From an uncultured Granulicella sp. (GTDB lineage: Bacteria; Acidobacteriota; Terriglobia; Terriglobales; Acidobacteriaceae): a stretch of DNA of 64,000 bases. Positions 10,001 through 17,782 of the stretch are shown piece after piece. The notes under the pieces were generated by a model that worked only from the letters and a program-made list of their open reading frames with translations, was not told the DNA's origin and did not search any database. Position 1 is the stretch's first letter, and every line of letters starts with the position of its first letter. The position numbers and the translations under genes were made by a program. Location of the stretch: contig CAIZFH010000229.1 in NCBI GenBank assembly GCA_903932155.1, positions 30,272 to 94,271 of the forward strand, given 5' to 3'.

Positions 10001-10832
10001 TCTGTTGATCCCGCAGGAGACCCAGTTGACCGAGATCGCGCGACGTCGCCTGGCCGCGCTAAAGGAGTTCAGCGATCTCGGCGCTGGATTCAAGATCGCC
10101 GCGCTCGACCTGGAACTGCGTGGCGCGGGCAACATGCTGGGCGGCGAACAATCCGGTCACATCGAGGCCATCGGATTCGAGCTTTACACCTCCATGCTGG
10201 AAGAGGCTGTGCGCAAGATTAAGGGCGAGGACGAAAAACCAGCGCACGCTGGAACCTCCATCAACCTCGGCATCTCCGTGCGCATCGACTCCAGCTACAT
10301 TCCTGAAGAGAACCAGCGTTTGCGCATGTACAAGCGCATTGCCGCCGCTGAAGACTTTGCCACGCTTGCGGATGTTCGGGCCGAGCTGGAAGACCGATAC
10401 GGCAATCCTCCAGAGCCTGTTCTGAACCTGCTGGCTGCGGGCGAACTTCGCCTTCTGTGCGAGCGACTGGGCATTGCGCAACTTGATCGCAAGCGTACGC
10501 AGATCGAAGTGGTGGCGCCAAAACCCGCGCCGCAACCGGCTTTCTCGCGTAGAGCGCAGCCCGCAAAGCCTGTTGCCAAGACGTTCGTCGAGATGCTGCA
10601 CATTCGCTTTGCCGCGGCTGCTGCGGACACTTCGCAACAAGGCAGCACATCGCTGGCGCACAGCGCGGTCGATCCGGCAGCGATGATGAAGCTGGTGAGC
10701 CGCAACACCAAGCGCGGCGCGCAGTTCACGGCGCAGGGCGTTTTGCGCTGGCCGCTGACTTCGGCGAAGGCAGAAGACGTGATCGCAGAGACGCGCGCGT
10801 TGCTGGAAGCGCTCAATCCACAATCAACGTAA
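7071..10832 (+). CDS. mfd: Transcription-repair coupling factor
   Basis: Mfd displaces RNA polymerase stalled at DNA damage and recruits UvrA. The protein of about 1253 residues has the UvrB-like N-terminal module (VLRLPSHDVLPFENLSPHPE region), the RNA-polymerase interaction domain starting near residue 540 (GDYVVHVEHGIAQY), and a RecG-like ATPase with Walker A GDVGYGKTEV (Lys698), DEEQ box at 793-796, SATPIPRTLHMS and RGRVGRS. A Pro/Ala/Lys-rich insertion lies before the C-terminal module, explaining the slightly large size. ATG 7071 (MILPFVREV) is preferred to ATG 6978, which adds a Cys/Ser-rich stretch with no family support. It ends two bases from the convergent S4 gene. Confidence 0.95.
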   Translation: MILPFVREVLADLENCVPFDRVRRHLSVGSGRRRVSGLTFTARALYLPLFVRAAHSPCLILVSDNKAAEALHAAILASCELTGALAADSVLRLPSHDVLPFENLSPHPEILETRAATLWKIATGTAQLIIAPVEAVCMRLFPRDHYAALALRLKCGEEYLPEMLVEHLLSVGYTRVDVVDMPGQVTLRGGILDVYSPEMDRPARLNFFGDEIESIRRFDPETQRSASTLDEALLLPLTETPVTTKILAAINARLTRSSLAGAQLEGGEEPVELQTHVANHSDEATVFPGWEFFAPVARAAAHANLTLLELLGSATRVFVEEPAMVKNQSERWWSKVEQRHERSGIGSLIRPEDIYISPWELDDRLSRYAGCELDQLGSVDVLDADRNDLSEIDFSTRPTQRFHGNIPALIETIHTLMEQKARVLIAAPNQGEVERMAGLLQEYQVPFRLGSRTQMPGSSTVYSESSYLAGDFRTPVIVRTAISNGVQVLDLRDADGRATARQIVFFGANDLVDDADVQARAVPRSKSKTSAFVSDFRDLAVGDYVVHVEHGIAQYCGLRVIEENGQPPLELMILEFADEAKLYVPLTRLDLIQKYRSSETGPPPERNKLGTQAWQKTKARVKKAMADMSAELLKLYAQRKAAVGTAFSPDSNMQREFEDAFDFNETDDQIQAIADIKRDMESTQPMDRLLCGDVGYGKTEVAMRAAFKAVQDGKQVAVLTPTTVLSFQHYESFKRRFGNFPVNIEMLSRFRSAKERTVILDRAANGKIDILIGTHAILAQKLKFQDLGLLVVDEEQRFGVRHKERLKQMRAQIDVLAMSATPIPRTLHMSLVGLRDMSIIETPPKDRMAIQTIVAKFDEKLVRTAIEMELERGGQTFFVHNRVETIYELAAKIRELVPQARIAIGHGQLPEAELERVMLAFMNHEYDVLVATSIIENGLDIPLANTILINRADRHGLAELYQLRGRVGRSNRRAYAYLLIPQETQLTEIARRRLAALKEFSDLGAGFKIAALDLELRGAGNMLGGEQSGHIEAIGFELYTSMLEEAVRKIKGEDEKPAHAGTSINLGISVRIDSSYIPEENQRLRMYKRIAAAEDFATLADVRAELEDRYGNPPEPVLNLLAAGELRLLCERLGIAQLDRKRTQIEVVAPKPAPQPAFSRRAQPAKPVAKTFVEMLHIRFAAAAADTSQQGSTSLAHSAVDPAAMMKLVSRNTKRGAQFTAQGVLRWPLTSAKAEDVIAETRALLEALNPQST

Positions 10833-10834
10833 CG

Positions 10835-11218
10835 TCATTGCTTACCGCTGAAGCTGTGAATCAGGCGGCGATCGCGTTTTGTCGGTCTGCCTGATGGCTG
10901 TGCGCCAGCGATTGGACCGAGAAGGCGGCGAGCTTCGGCGGCCTTGCGGCGAAGTTCGATGCTGGCTTCCGACTCGCAGTACATTGTTTGCGCGATGGAG
11001 GCTGAGCCCCGTTGATGGTTAAGCGTGAGAACTTCGATCTCAAACTCAGCGGCTTCGTTTTTGATGCGCAGCGAGTCTCCGATACGCACTTCGCGGGCAG
11101 GCTTGGCGCGGACGCCGTTGGATTCGATGCGGCCCATTTCGCAGGCCTTGGAGGCAAGTTCGCGTGTCTTGAAGAAGCGCGCCGCCCAAAGCCATTTGTC
11201 GATCCGCGTTCCGTCCAT
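10835..11218 (-). CDS. hslR: S4-domain RNA-binding protein, Hsp15-like
   Basis: Cytoplasmic protein of 127 residues with the S4 fold at the N-terminus (RIDKWLWAARFFKTRELASK, then NGVRAKPAREVRIGD). E. coli Hsp15 (HslR) has the same length and motif and returns nascent-chain-blocked 50S subunits to use. The C-terminus is basic (GRPTKRDRRLIHSF). The start ATG 11218 follows the G-run of a family-B leader by about 20 bases, with GGAAG as a weak ribosome binding site. The overlapping frame from 11226 is a shadow. It converges on mfd with a two-base gap. The symbol is assigned by motif only. Confidence 0.85.
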   Translation of the reverse strand: MDGTRIDKWLWAARFFKTRELASKACEMGRIESNGVRAKPAREVRIGDSLRIKNEAAEFEIEVLTLNHQRGSASIAQTMYCESEASIELRRKAAEARRLLGPIAGAQPSGRPTKRDRRLIHSFSGKQ

Positions 11219-11238
11219 GCAGACATTGTACTTCCGGG

Positions 11239-11469
11239 GTACCCCCCTCCCCCTATTTATGCAAAGTATTCAAACTAAAGAGAAAAGTATATGTACCGGT
11301 GGTATACCGACTATGTACCGGGGGTATACGACCGGGGCACCTTTTATCTCTTCCACCCTATTTAAATTGTATGCGTTTGGGCATAACTAGTATGCCAAGT
11401 ATTTGTTGGAGGTAAGTTGCTGGGAGGGAATGGGTTATTGGATATTTGGAGGCTCGAGGGTCTTGACAC
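11239..11469 (-). repeat. Family-B leader repeat, copy 2, upstream of the S4 gene
   Basis: Read on the minus strand, the same blocks appear as in copies 1 and 3: TGTCAAGACCC, AAATACTTGGCATACTAGTT, two tandem GTATACC-CC-GGTACAT sites, ACTTTTCTCTTT, TTGAATACTTTGCA and GGGGGAGGGGGGGTAC ending at 11239. It lies 20 bases before the S4 protein start and has the same orientation as that gene. The rest of 11219-11735 holds two family-A hairpins and no supported gene. Confidence 0.85.
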
Positions 11470-11518
11470 GCGGAATTGCTGAGGTTTTTGGGGAAAGAAT
11501 TTCAGCCATGCGTGCATT

Positions 11519-11588
11519 CCCACCCTTCCTCACCCCACCAGCAAAGCTGGTGGGGACCCCGATCGCAAAATACGCGAAGGATGGGACA
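11519..11588 (-). repeat. Family-A hairpin interrupted by a second perfect hairpin
   Basis: The outer flanks CCCACCCTTC and GAAGGATGGGACAC are those of a family-A unit on the minus strand. Inside is an extra perfect stem CCCCACCAGC/GCTGGTGGGG with loop AAA at about 11533-11556. It looks like one hairpin inserted within another. Confidence 0.75.
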
Positions 11589-11637
11589 CTCAAAATTTTG
11601 TGGTGATTCGAAGATGGTCAATGTGGATTTATCGTCT

Positions 11638-11674
11638 CCCACCCTTCGCAAAGAACGCGAAGGATGGGGCACCC
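11638..11674 (-). repeat. Family-A hairpin repeat
   Basis: CCCACCCTTCGC and GCGAAGGATGGGGCACCC form a stem around AAAGAAC. The constant flanks and the single G-U wobble match the other copies. The copy lies about 60 bases before the start of the next gene. Confidence 0.85.
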
Positions 11675-11735
11675 AAAATTTGGGAGTGAGTTAGGGTGAG
11701 CCACCCGCCCACCCGCCTGAAGACTCAGAGCTGCG

Positions 11736-12719
11736 GTGGGGGTGGGGCTGGATGCATCCTGCATTGACATAATGAGGAGGGCAACCTACCGGACGCCGTG
11801 TTCGGTATGCTTGAGTGCAGGTGATGCTACGTCCTTGACTTTGACCAAGATACCCATCCATCGCGCAGCTCTGCCATTGTCGGGAAGCAGGAGAAGCGTT
11901 GTGTTTGCAGCTCTGCTATCGCTTGCATTTGCGCCGGTTTTGTCTGCGCAGAGCGAACCTTCTGCGGCGATGGATGCGACGGCGCTGGTCCGTCGCGCGG
12001 TGCAACACAGGCTGGACGCGGAGAAGAACCATCCGCTGATTCGCTATGTTGTGCAGCGGCGCGACGAGCGCCGCGTTACAACCAAGGAGATTATAGAGAC
12101 GGTGGACGGCGACGTTGCGCGCCTGATGGAAGTGGATGGCAAGCCGCTGAGCGCCACGGCAGAGCGGGCGGAGATGGACCGCCTGAACGCACTGGCTGCG
12201 CACCCGGAGATGCAGGAGCGCCGCCAGAAGAGCGAGCAGAAGGATGCAGAGCGCGTGGACCGGATGCTGGCACTGCTGCCGGATGCGTTTCTCTACCGGT
12301 TTGAAGGGATGACCGCCTGCGGAGCGGGCCAGTGCATTCGGTTGAGCTTTACACCGAATCCGAAGTTCACCCCGCCCAGCCTGGAGTCGGAGCTGATGCG
12401 CGGCGTGGCAGGCGAAGTGTGGATCGACGAAACGCAGGAGCGGCTGGCGCGGCTGGATTGCCACTTTATTGCGGATGTCGAGTTTGGATTTGGGATTCTG
12501 GGCAAGCTGAACAAAGGTGGAACGGTGCTGCTGGAACAGAGCGATGTTGGCGAGCACGACTGGGAGCTTACAGGCCTGACTCTGCATGTGACAGGCAAGG
12601 CGCTGATGTTGAAGTCGTTGAGCTTTCAGATCCAAGAGAAGGCGAGTCAGTTTGCTCCGGTTGCGGCTGGATTGAAGTATAGAGACGCGATCCAGATGTT
12701 GAAGCAAAGCGGACCATAG
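11736..12719 (+). CDS. Conserved acidobacterial secreted protein of unknown function
   Basis: The mature part (about 270 residues) resembles a family of exported acidobacterial proteins without assigned function; I recognise the pattern LRYVVQRRDERR, EIIETVDGDVARL, FTPNPKFTPPSLES, GEVWIDETQERLARL and FGILGKLNKGG. Tryptophan-poor beta-strand repeats suggest a lipoprotein-sorting-like sheet, but this is only an impression. A signal peptide is clear: SRRSVVFAALLSLAFAPVLSAQ. The true start is uncertain. The longest frame begins at 11736, but a GTG at 11901 with AGGAGAAG five bases upstream, or a TTG at 11877 that keeps the arginines of the leader, are plausible. A Cys pair (CGAGQC) could form a disulfide. 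Confidence 0.75.
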   Translation: MGVGLDASCIDIMRRATYRTPCSVCLSAGDATSLTLTKIPIHRAALPLSGSRRSVVFAALLSLAFAPVLSAQSEPSAAMDATALVRRAVQHRLDAEKNHPLIRYVVQRRDERRVTTKEIIETVDGDVARLMEVDGKPLSATAERAEMDRLNALAAHPEMQERRQKSEQKDAERVDRMLALLPDAFLYRFEGMTACGAGQCIRLSFTPNPKFTPPSLESELMRGVAGEVWIDETQERLARLDCHFIADVEFGFGILGKLNKGGTVLLEQSDVGEHDWELTGLTLHVTGKALMLKSLSFQIQEKASQFAPVAAGLKYRDAIQMLKQSGP

Positions 12720-12763
12720 AGGAAAGCTGAAATAAGACTTGTGGCAATGGAGGAAGAAGGCCC

Positions 12764-12815
12764 GGGGCTAAAGCCCCATGATTTTACGTGGCTAATTCAG
12801 GGGGCTGAAGCCCCC
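12764..12815. repeat. Two short GGGGCT-AGCCCC hairpins
   Basis: GGGGCTAAAGCCCC at 12764-12777 and GGGGGCTGAAGCCCCC at 12800-12815 are near-perfect palindromes 22 bases apart. They follow the stop codon of the secreted protein by 45 bases and could end transcription or stabilise mRNA. They lack a T-run. Confidence 0.6.
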
Positions 12816-12817
12816 TG

Positions 12818-13109
12818 CTAATCCGGAAAGACAAAAACGGAGAGTTTTTCAGCAGCCTCTAAAGCCCCCATTAATTTGAGTTTATTCACAGGGTAAATCC
12901 CACGTTAATACGGAAAGACAAAATCCCCACTCATGCGATGAAGCCGCATGAATGGGGCACCCGGCTAATCCGGAAAGACAAAAACGGAGAGTTTTTCAGT
13001 AGTCTCTATAGCCCCCATTAATTTGAGTTTATTCGCAGGGTAAATCCCACGTTAATACGGAAAGACAAAAACCCCACTCATGCGATGAAGCCGCATGAAT
13101 GGGGCACCC
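12818..13109. repeat. 147-base direct tandem duplication, each unit ending in a family-A hairpin
   Basis: Unit 1 is 12818-12962 and unit 2 is 12965-13109, with period 147. Each starts CTAATCCGGAAAGAC, contains GGAGAGTTTTTCAG, CCCCCATTAATTTGAG and CCCACGTTAATACGG, and ends with the hairpin CCCACTCATGCG/CGCATGAATGGGGCACCC. There are a few base changes between units. The array lies between the tails of two convergent genes. Two units are too few for a CRISPR and no spacers are present. Confidence 0.9.
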
Positions 13110-13111
13110 AG

Positions 13112-15604
13112 TTAGAGCGACTGCGCGGTGATGGTTACGAAGGCGCTGGTGAGGGATGGGGACGATGCGGTGAGGCGCATCTCTCCCGGTTGCCCGGAGG
13201 ATTGCACGAGTGCCAGCGCACGGCCAGCGAAGGCCTTGCGGCGGTCGCTCTGATAGCTCTCGTGGCTATCGGCCTGTCCGTTGTCGAGGCCGAGGATACG
13301 ACCGGGGCCTCTGAGTGCGAAGACCACTTCGTTATCGGCGGTTGGCACGACGCGGCCCTGGCTGTCGACGATCTCGATTGTGACGTGGGAGAGGTCGTCC
13401 CACCGTGTGTTAATGCTCGTTCGGTCAGGAGTGAGGCGAATGGCTGCCGGTGCGCCGATGGTGGTTTGCTCCACGGTTTGCACAACCTTGCCATCCCTGG
13501 TGCCGACAGCGCGCAGCGTACCGGGTTGATAGGGCACATACCATGCGAGATGCAGGTCGCCGGTGGTTTGAATTGCGTTGTCGCGGGGCGGGAAGTTGGA
13601 GTATCGGCCCTCCATGCCCATCTCGGGGAACATATAACCCTGGACGCCGAGGCTCTTGCCATTGAGGAAGAGTTCGACGGTATCGCAGTTGGTGAAGCAG
13701 ATGACGGGAATGATCTGGCCCTCCTTGCCCGCCCAGTTCCAATGCGGCGAGAGGTGCAACACGGGTGTTTTGGTCCAGAGGCTCTGGTAGAAGTAGAAGC
13801 CATCCTTGGCGAAGCCGCAGGTATCGATGACACCGGAGCGGGAGGACTTGGAGGGCCAACGCGCCTCGCCGAGGTAGTCGATGCCGGTCCACATGAAGTC
13901 GCCGCAGACGTAGTCGTAGACCTGGGTGAAGCGCTGCAACTGCTCGACCTCGATGCGTTGGTTGGATGCGGGGCGAAACTGGCTGGCAGTGGGGTTAGCA
14001 CTGGGGATGAAGCTAGGCATGGCACCGTTCTCGGTGCCGATAAAGCGGCGCTGGGGAAAGTCGTGGCGATCGATGCTGTAGAACTTTTCGCGGCGATCGC
14101 GCCATCGGCCAACATAGTTGTAGCCGACGACGTCGAGTTCGGCGAGGAACTCCGGCAACGCGCCTCGGGGCTCCGCGACGATCTGGTCGCATGCCACGGT
14201 GACCAGTCGGGTGGGGTCGTTGTCATGCAGGATTTTATTCATGGCACGCAGCGTCTCCACACCACGGGGCACGTCCTGGTCTGGGACTTCATTGCCCGCA
14301 CTCCAGATCACGATGGAGGGATGGTTGCGGTCGCGGGCGATCATGTCGGTCATGTCGCGTGCAGCCCACTCGTCGAAATAGAGGTGATACCCGTTAGCGG
14401 GCTGTTTGGGCTCGCGCCACTCGTCGAAGGCCTCGGCCATGACGAGGAAACCCATGCTGTCGCACAGGTCAAAGAACTCGGGAGTGTGGGGATTATGACT
14501 GGCTCGGATGGCGTTGCAGCCCATCTCTTTGAGCAGGGCGAAGCGCCGTTCCCATATACGCTGCGGTACTGCTGTGCCTGCCGCGCCACCGTCGTCGTGC
14601 AGGCAGACTCCGTTCAGCTTGACGCGCTCGCCATTCAGGAGGAAGCCTTTGTCCGCGTCGAACTGGATGGTGCGAATGCCGAAGGGAGTGGTTGCGGTGT
14701 CCACCTCCGCGCCACGCTGGAGCAGCATCTGGCGCGCGGAGTAGAGATTAGGAAAAGTGTGCGACCAGAGTTTGGGCTGGGGCACGGCGATGCGCTGGAC
14801 GAAGAGATGGTCCCCACCGGCGGGAATCTCTGCCGCTGATTCTGCCGACTGCACGGCAGAACCGTTCTGGTCGAGGAGCGCTGTCCTGAGTGTGCAGGAT
14901 GCGGATTGCGCCGTATTGTTGCGCACGCGGGTGGAGACTTCGACGGTAGCATTCTGCGCGGTGATCTGCGGAGTGGTGACGCCTGTGCCCCACTGGTCGA
15001 TGTAGACAGGGCCGGTGTCGATGAGCCAGGTGTGGCGATTGATTCCGGAGCCGGAGTACCAGCGCAGGTTGGGCTGATGCGAGTTGTCCACACGCACGGC
15101 GACGACGTTGGGCTGTGTGCCGAAGTGAAGGTGCGGCGTGAGGTCGTAGTAGAAGGTGGTGAATCCGTAAGGCCGCGTGCCGAGGTGCTGTCCGTTGATC
15201 CAGACATCGCTGCACTGGTACACGCCATCGAATTGCAGCAGGATGCGGCGGCCCGCATCGGCGCGGGGAAGCTGGAAGGACTTGCGGTACCAGCCGATGC
15301 CGGTGGGCAGGTAGGCTCCCGAGCTTCCGCATGGCTCCGTCTCGCTGAAGGGGCCGCTGATGCTCCAGTCGTGGGGAATGATGACGGGCGTCCAGGAGCC
15401 TACAGTGGACTGCGGCAACTGTGCGTCGGGTATATCGCCTTTGGTGAAGGTCCAGCCGTCGTCGAAGCTGGAGCGACGCGCGCGGGGCGGATTGGCTGGC
15501 GCAGTTGCCTGGCCGGCGAGGGCTTTTTCCATTCCGATTGCGGAAGCAACCCCAACCAGGGCCGCATCGCCCAGGAAGTCTCTACGCGTAAGTTCACGGC
15601 TCAT
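13112..15604 (-). CDS. Secreted glycoside hydrolase family 2 (beta-galactosidase type)
   Basis: Protein of 830 residues for removal of beta-linked galactose or related sugars from plant polysaccharide. A Tat leader (LTRRDFLGDAALVGVASAIG) directs export of the folded enzyme. Domains in order: jelly-roll sugar-binding domain (about 45-200; DGVYQCSDVWINGQ), immunoglobulin-like domain (about 205-310), the (beta/alpha)8 barrel with acid/base Glu439 in SAGNEV and likely nucleophile Glu525 in IGTENGA, and C-terminal beta domains ending in an Ig-like fold. The usual ExG nucleophile context is altered (ENG), so activity needs proof. It follows the GH35/DUF5597 gene with a 44-base gap, probably as one operon. 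Confidence 0.9.
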   Translation of the reverse strand: MSRELTRRDFLGDAALVGVASAIGMEKALAGQATAPANPPRARRSSFDDGWTFTKGDIPDAQLPQSTVGSWTPVIIPHDWSISGPFSETEPCGSSGAYLPTGIGWYRKSFQLPRADAGRRILLQFDGVYQCSDVWINGQHLGTRPYGFTTFYYDLTPHLHFGTQPNVVAVRVDNSHQPNLRWYSGSGINRHTWLIDTGPVYIDQWGTGVTTPQITAQNATVEVSTRVRNNTAQSASCTLRTALLDQNGSAVQSAESAAEIPAGGDHLFVQRIAVPQPKLWSHTFPNLYSARQMLLQRGAEVDTATTPFGIRTIQFDADKGFLLNGERVKLNGVCLHDDGGAAGTAVPQRIWERRFALLKEMGCNAIRASHNPHTPEFFDLCDSMGFLVMAEAFDEWREPKQPANGYHLYFDEWAARDMTDMIARDRNHPSIVIWSAGNEVPDQDVPRGVETLRAMNKILHDNDPTRLVTVACDQIVAEPRGALPEFLAELDVVGYNYVGRWRDRREKFYSIDRHDFPQRRFIGTENGAMPSFIPSANPTASQFRPASNQRIEVEQLQRFTQVYDYVCGDFMWTGIDYLGEARWPSKSSRSGVIDTCGFAKDGFYFYQSLWTKTPVLHLSPHWNWAGKEGQIIPVICFTNCDTVELFLNGKSLGVQGYMFPEMGMEGRYSNFPPRDNAIQTTGDLHLAWYVPYQPGTLRAVGTRDGKVVQTVEQTTIGAPAAIRLTPDRTSINTRWDDLSHVTIEIVDSQGRVVPTADNEVVFALRGPGRILGLDNGQADSHESYQSDRRKAFAGRALALVQSSGQPGEMRLTASSPSLTSAFVTITAQSL

Positions 15605-15648
15605 GGTGCGGTACTCCTATGTTGCCTGAGTTCAGGTTCTGCTGGACC

Positions 15649-17355
15649 TCAATAGGTTGCAACCGAGACGCGCAGGACCAGAGGCGCGGAGGAGAAGTTG
15701 AGGCCGTAGTCTGTCTGGTCGCCGTTCAGGATTCGCTTGAATTTGAAGGCACCATTTTCGTAGGTTCCCTCTTCGACTTTGAGGAACTGGCGGTGAATCC
15801 ACTTGCCGTCGATCTGGGCGGAGGGAGTCTGCCCAGTGCCATTCACAATCTGCTGGGACTTGCGTTGCTGCTCGGTGCCGGCTGGGCGGAAGTCCACATG
15901 GGCATTGAATCCAGCTACCAGAAACTGGTTGTCCTTGAGTTGCGCAACCAGGGCGCGACCTGAGGGGTCGGTGCCTTGCCGGGGAGCGGCACCGCGGCCC
16001 GAACCGTAGGTGACCACGGCGTCCCATTCTCCGAAGTGGAGCGTCTGGGTGGGCTGGCTTGTCTCCTCCGCCACGGCCTGCAGTTTGCCTTCGAAGTTGA
16101 GGCGCGCGATGTCGCGCATCATGGGGCCGATGAGGATGTAGTTCTGCGCGGTGGGTTGCAGGAAGCTATCCTGCGAACCGGATTGTGGCGCGGGAGCCCG
16201 CGTGTAGTCCAGGCCGAAGGGCGAGTAGCCGATGGTCTGGCGTCCGAGGGCGGAGAAGAAGAAGCGCGCGGTGGAGGCGGAGCTGCTGGTCTCGGGGACG
16301 AAGAGAGCGTTGTCCGGCCGATGATAGAGGTCGAGAATCTTGAGATACGCGGTGGCGTCGTTGTTGTAGATATCGGGCGCGAGGACGTCGATGGCGGGGG
16401 CCTCCGCCTTCCATATATTGAGCACATTGTCTGTGGGGCCACCGGACTCGTAGCTACCGGGCGCGCCGGGCTTGATGGGATCGCGCAGTGCGGCGTTGAC
16501 GTAGAGCGGGAGCGGATAGACTGCTTTGCCGGCGGCGGCGATCTGCCCGACGTAACGGGCGATGGCCCAGGCGTGGAAGTTTACCTCGGCTTCCGTGCCG
16601 AAGACATCCTGCCAGCTGGCGGTGCGCGATCCGGGCGACACGTTCATGGCCTTTAGAACCTCGGCTGGGACTGGCGCGGCGAAGAGCTTCTCGGAGGCTG
16701 GCGAGTAGTCGCGCAGGGTGCCCCATGTTCCGGTCTCGTTCTCGACTTGAACCATGAGCACCGTGTGCTGCGGATCGGCGGACTTCAGATGTTTCATGAA
16801 CGCTGTAAATGCGTGGATGTCGGCGTCGAGCGATGCCTGGGCAAAGGGCGAGGGAGAATCGACCGGCTCGCCGCGCTTGTTGACGACATGGGAGTACTTT
16901 TCGGGCTCGAGCTTCATCCATTCGGGCATGTAGTGCTGGCTGCCGTTCTTCCATGTGCCGAACCAGAGCAGCACCAGATGCAAGTGGTGCGCGCGCGCCT
17001 GGGCGAGGACCGTGTCGATCTGCGAGTAGTCGAACTGGCCGGGCTTTGGTTCGAACTGCTCCCAGTAGATGGGGGTCTCCACGGTGTTGACGTGCAGGGC
17101 CTGGGCGGCGGGCCACACCTGCGAGAGCGTGGCCGGCCAATCGCTGGAGTTGTTGGTTTGCATGCCCAGCATGAGATAGGGAGCGCCATCGACCATGAGG
17201 GCGTAACGGCCATCCTGCTGCACGATGCTGGGGATGGGGTTTGCTTTTGTCTGCGCCTTATCCTGCGTTTGGGCCTGTGCTGCGAAGCCTACAACCGATG
17301 CCAGTAAAATTGCCGCGAATATTCCGTACTTTCTCATTTGCCTGTCAGTCCTCAT
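15649..17355 (-). CDS. Secreted GH35/GH42-clan beta-galactosidase-like protein with DUF5597 tail
   Basis: Likely exo-beta-galactosidase acting on galactan side chains. The Sec leader is RKYGIFAAILLASVVGFAAQAQ. The barrel contains YLMLGMQTNNSS, VNTVETPIYWEQFEP, acid/base Glu207 in VQVENETG and nucleophile Glu355 in FVPETSSS (numbered from ATG 17355). The last 150 residues form the beta-rich DUF5597-type domain. ATG 17355 has AAGG seven bases upstream; ATG 17337 is an alternative; the further 5' extension to 17412 lacks support. It is the first gene of a two-gene minus-strand unit with GH2 and is divergent from the cluster beginning at 17669. Confidence 0.85.
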   Translation of the reverse strand: MRTDRQMRKYGIFAAILLASVVGFAAQAQTQDKAQTKANPIPSIVQQDGRYALMVDGAPYLMLGMQTNNSSDWPATLSQVWPAAQALHVNTVETPIYWEQFEPKPGQFDYSQIDTVLAQARAHHLHLVLLWFGTWKNGSQHYMPEWMKLEPEKYSHVVNKRGEPVDSPSPFAQASLDADIHAFTAFMKHLKSADPQHTVLMVQVENETGTWGTLRDYSPASEKLFAAPVPAEVLKAMNVSPGSRTASWQDVFGTEAEVNFHAWAIARYVGQIAAAGKAVYPLPLYVNAALRDPIKPGAPGSYESGGPTDNVLNIWKAEAPAIDVLAPDIYNNDATAYLKILDLYHRPDNALFVPETSSSASTARFFFSALGRQTIGYSPFGLDYTRAPAPQSGSQDSFLQPTAQNYILIGPMMRDIARLNFEGKLQAVAEETSQPTQTLHFGEWDAVVTYGSGRGAAPRQGTDPSGRALVAQLKDNQFLVAGFNAHVDFRPAGTEQQRKSQQIVNGTGQTPSAQIDGKWIHRQFLKVEEGTYENGAFKFKRILNGDQTDYGLNFSSAPLVLRVSVATY

Positions 17356-17668
17356 GGATGTGCCTTGCCCAATGGCTGCCTGCACGTTCTTTGTTCTGCG
17401 ACAACCGGACATCTCCTGCCCTGAAGCTGTCTACAGACGTGAAAAAACACCGTGTTTTGGACAGCGCCAGCTTACCACTCCTGCCGGAGTAGCTGGAGGG
17501 ATTCTTGAGGAGTTGTGACGGCCTCCGCCGATATAGGGACGTTGTGGGGACGGCACGAAGGCTTCTGGGGAGTGATTGCAATGCACGCAGCTTCACAACC
17601 GCAGTCTGGGAGGCTGATAATGGGCGATCAAGAACAGGGCCCGCCTGAAGGCTTCAAGGAGAATGATT

Positions 17669-17782
17669 GTGGGGCAAAGAACACGCCGGGAATTTTTGAA
17701 GGATGCCGCGCTGGCTGGCGCCGGTTTAGGTGGCGGAGGCCGCGGAGGCGGTACTCCAGCAGCGGGCGATGGCGGCGCGTGA
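17669..17782 (+). pseudogene. Orphan Tat signal peptide ending in a Gly-rich stop
   Basis: A frame from GTG 17669, with AAGGAG seven bases upstream, encodes 37 residues: a textbook Tat leader (QRTRREFLKDAALAGAG) followed by GGGGRGGGTPAAGDGGA and a stop. The TGA at 17780-17782 overlaps the next ATG as TGATG. No mature enzyme follows in this frame, and the next gene has its own Sec leader in another frame. It may be the surviving 5' end of a deleted Tat enzyme, or a leader peptide that couples translation of the next gene. Both readings are inference. Confidence 0.6.

Noticed and set aside
12818-13109. A CRISPR array
   Set aside because: There are only two long units with no spacers, and no cas genes are present.
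13085-14839. A 584-residue open frame on the plus strand opposite the GH2 gene
   Set aside because: It is antisense to a complete glycosidase, has no recognisable motifs, and starts inside repeat DNA. High GC makes long antisense frames common.
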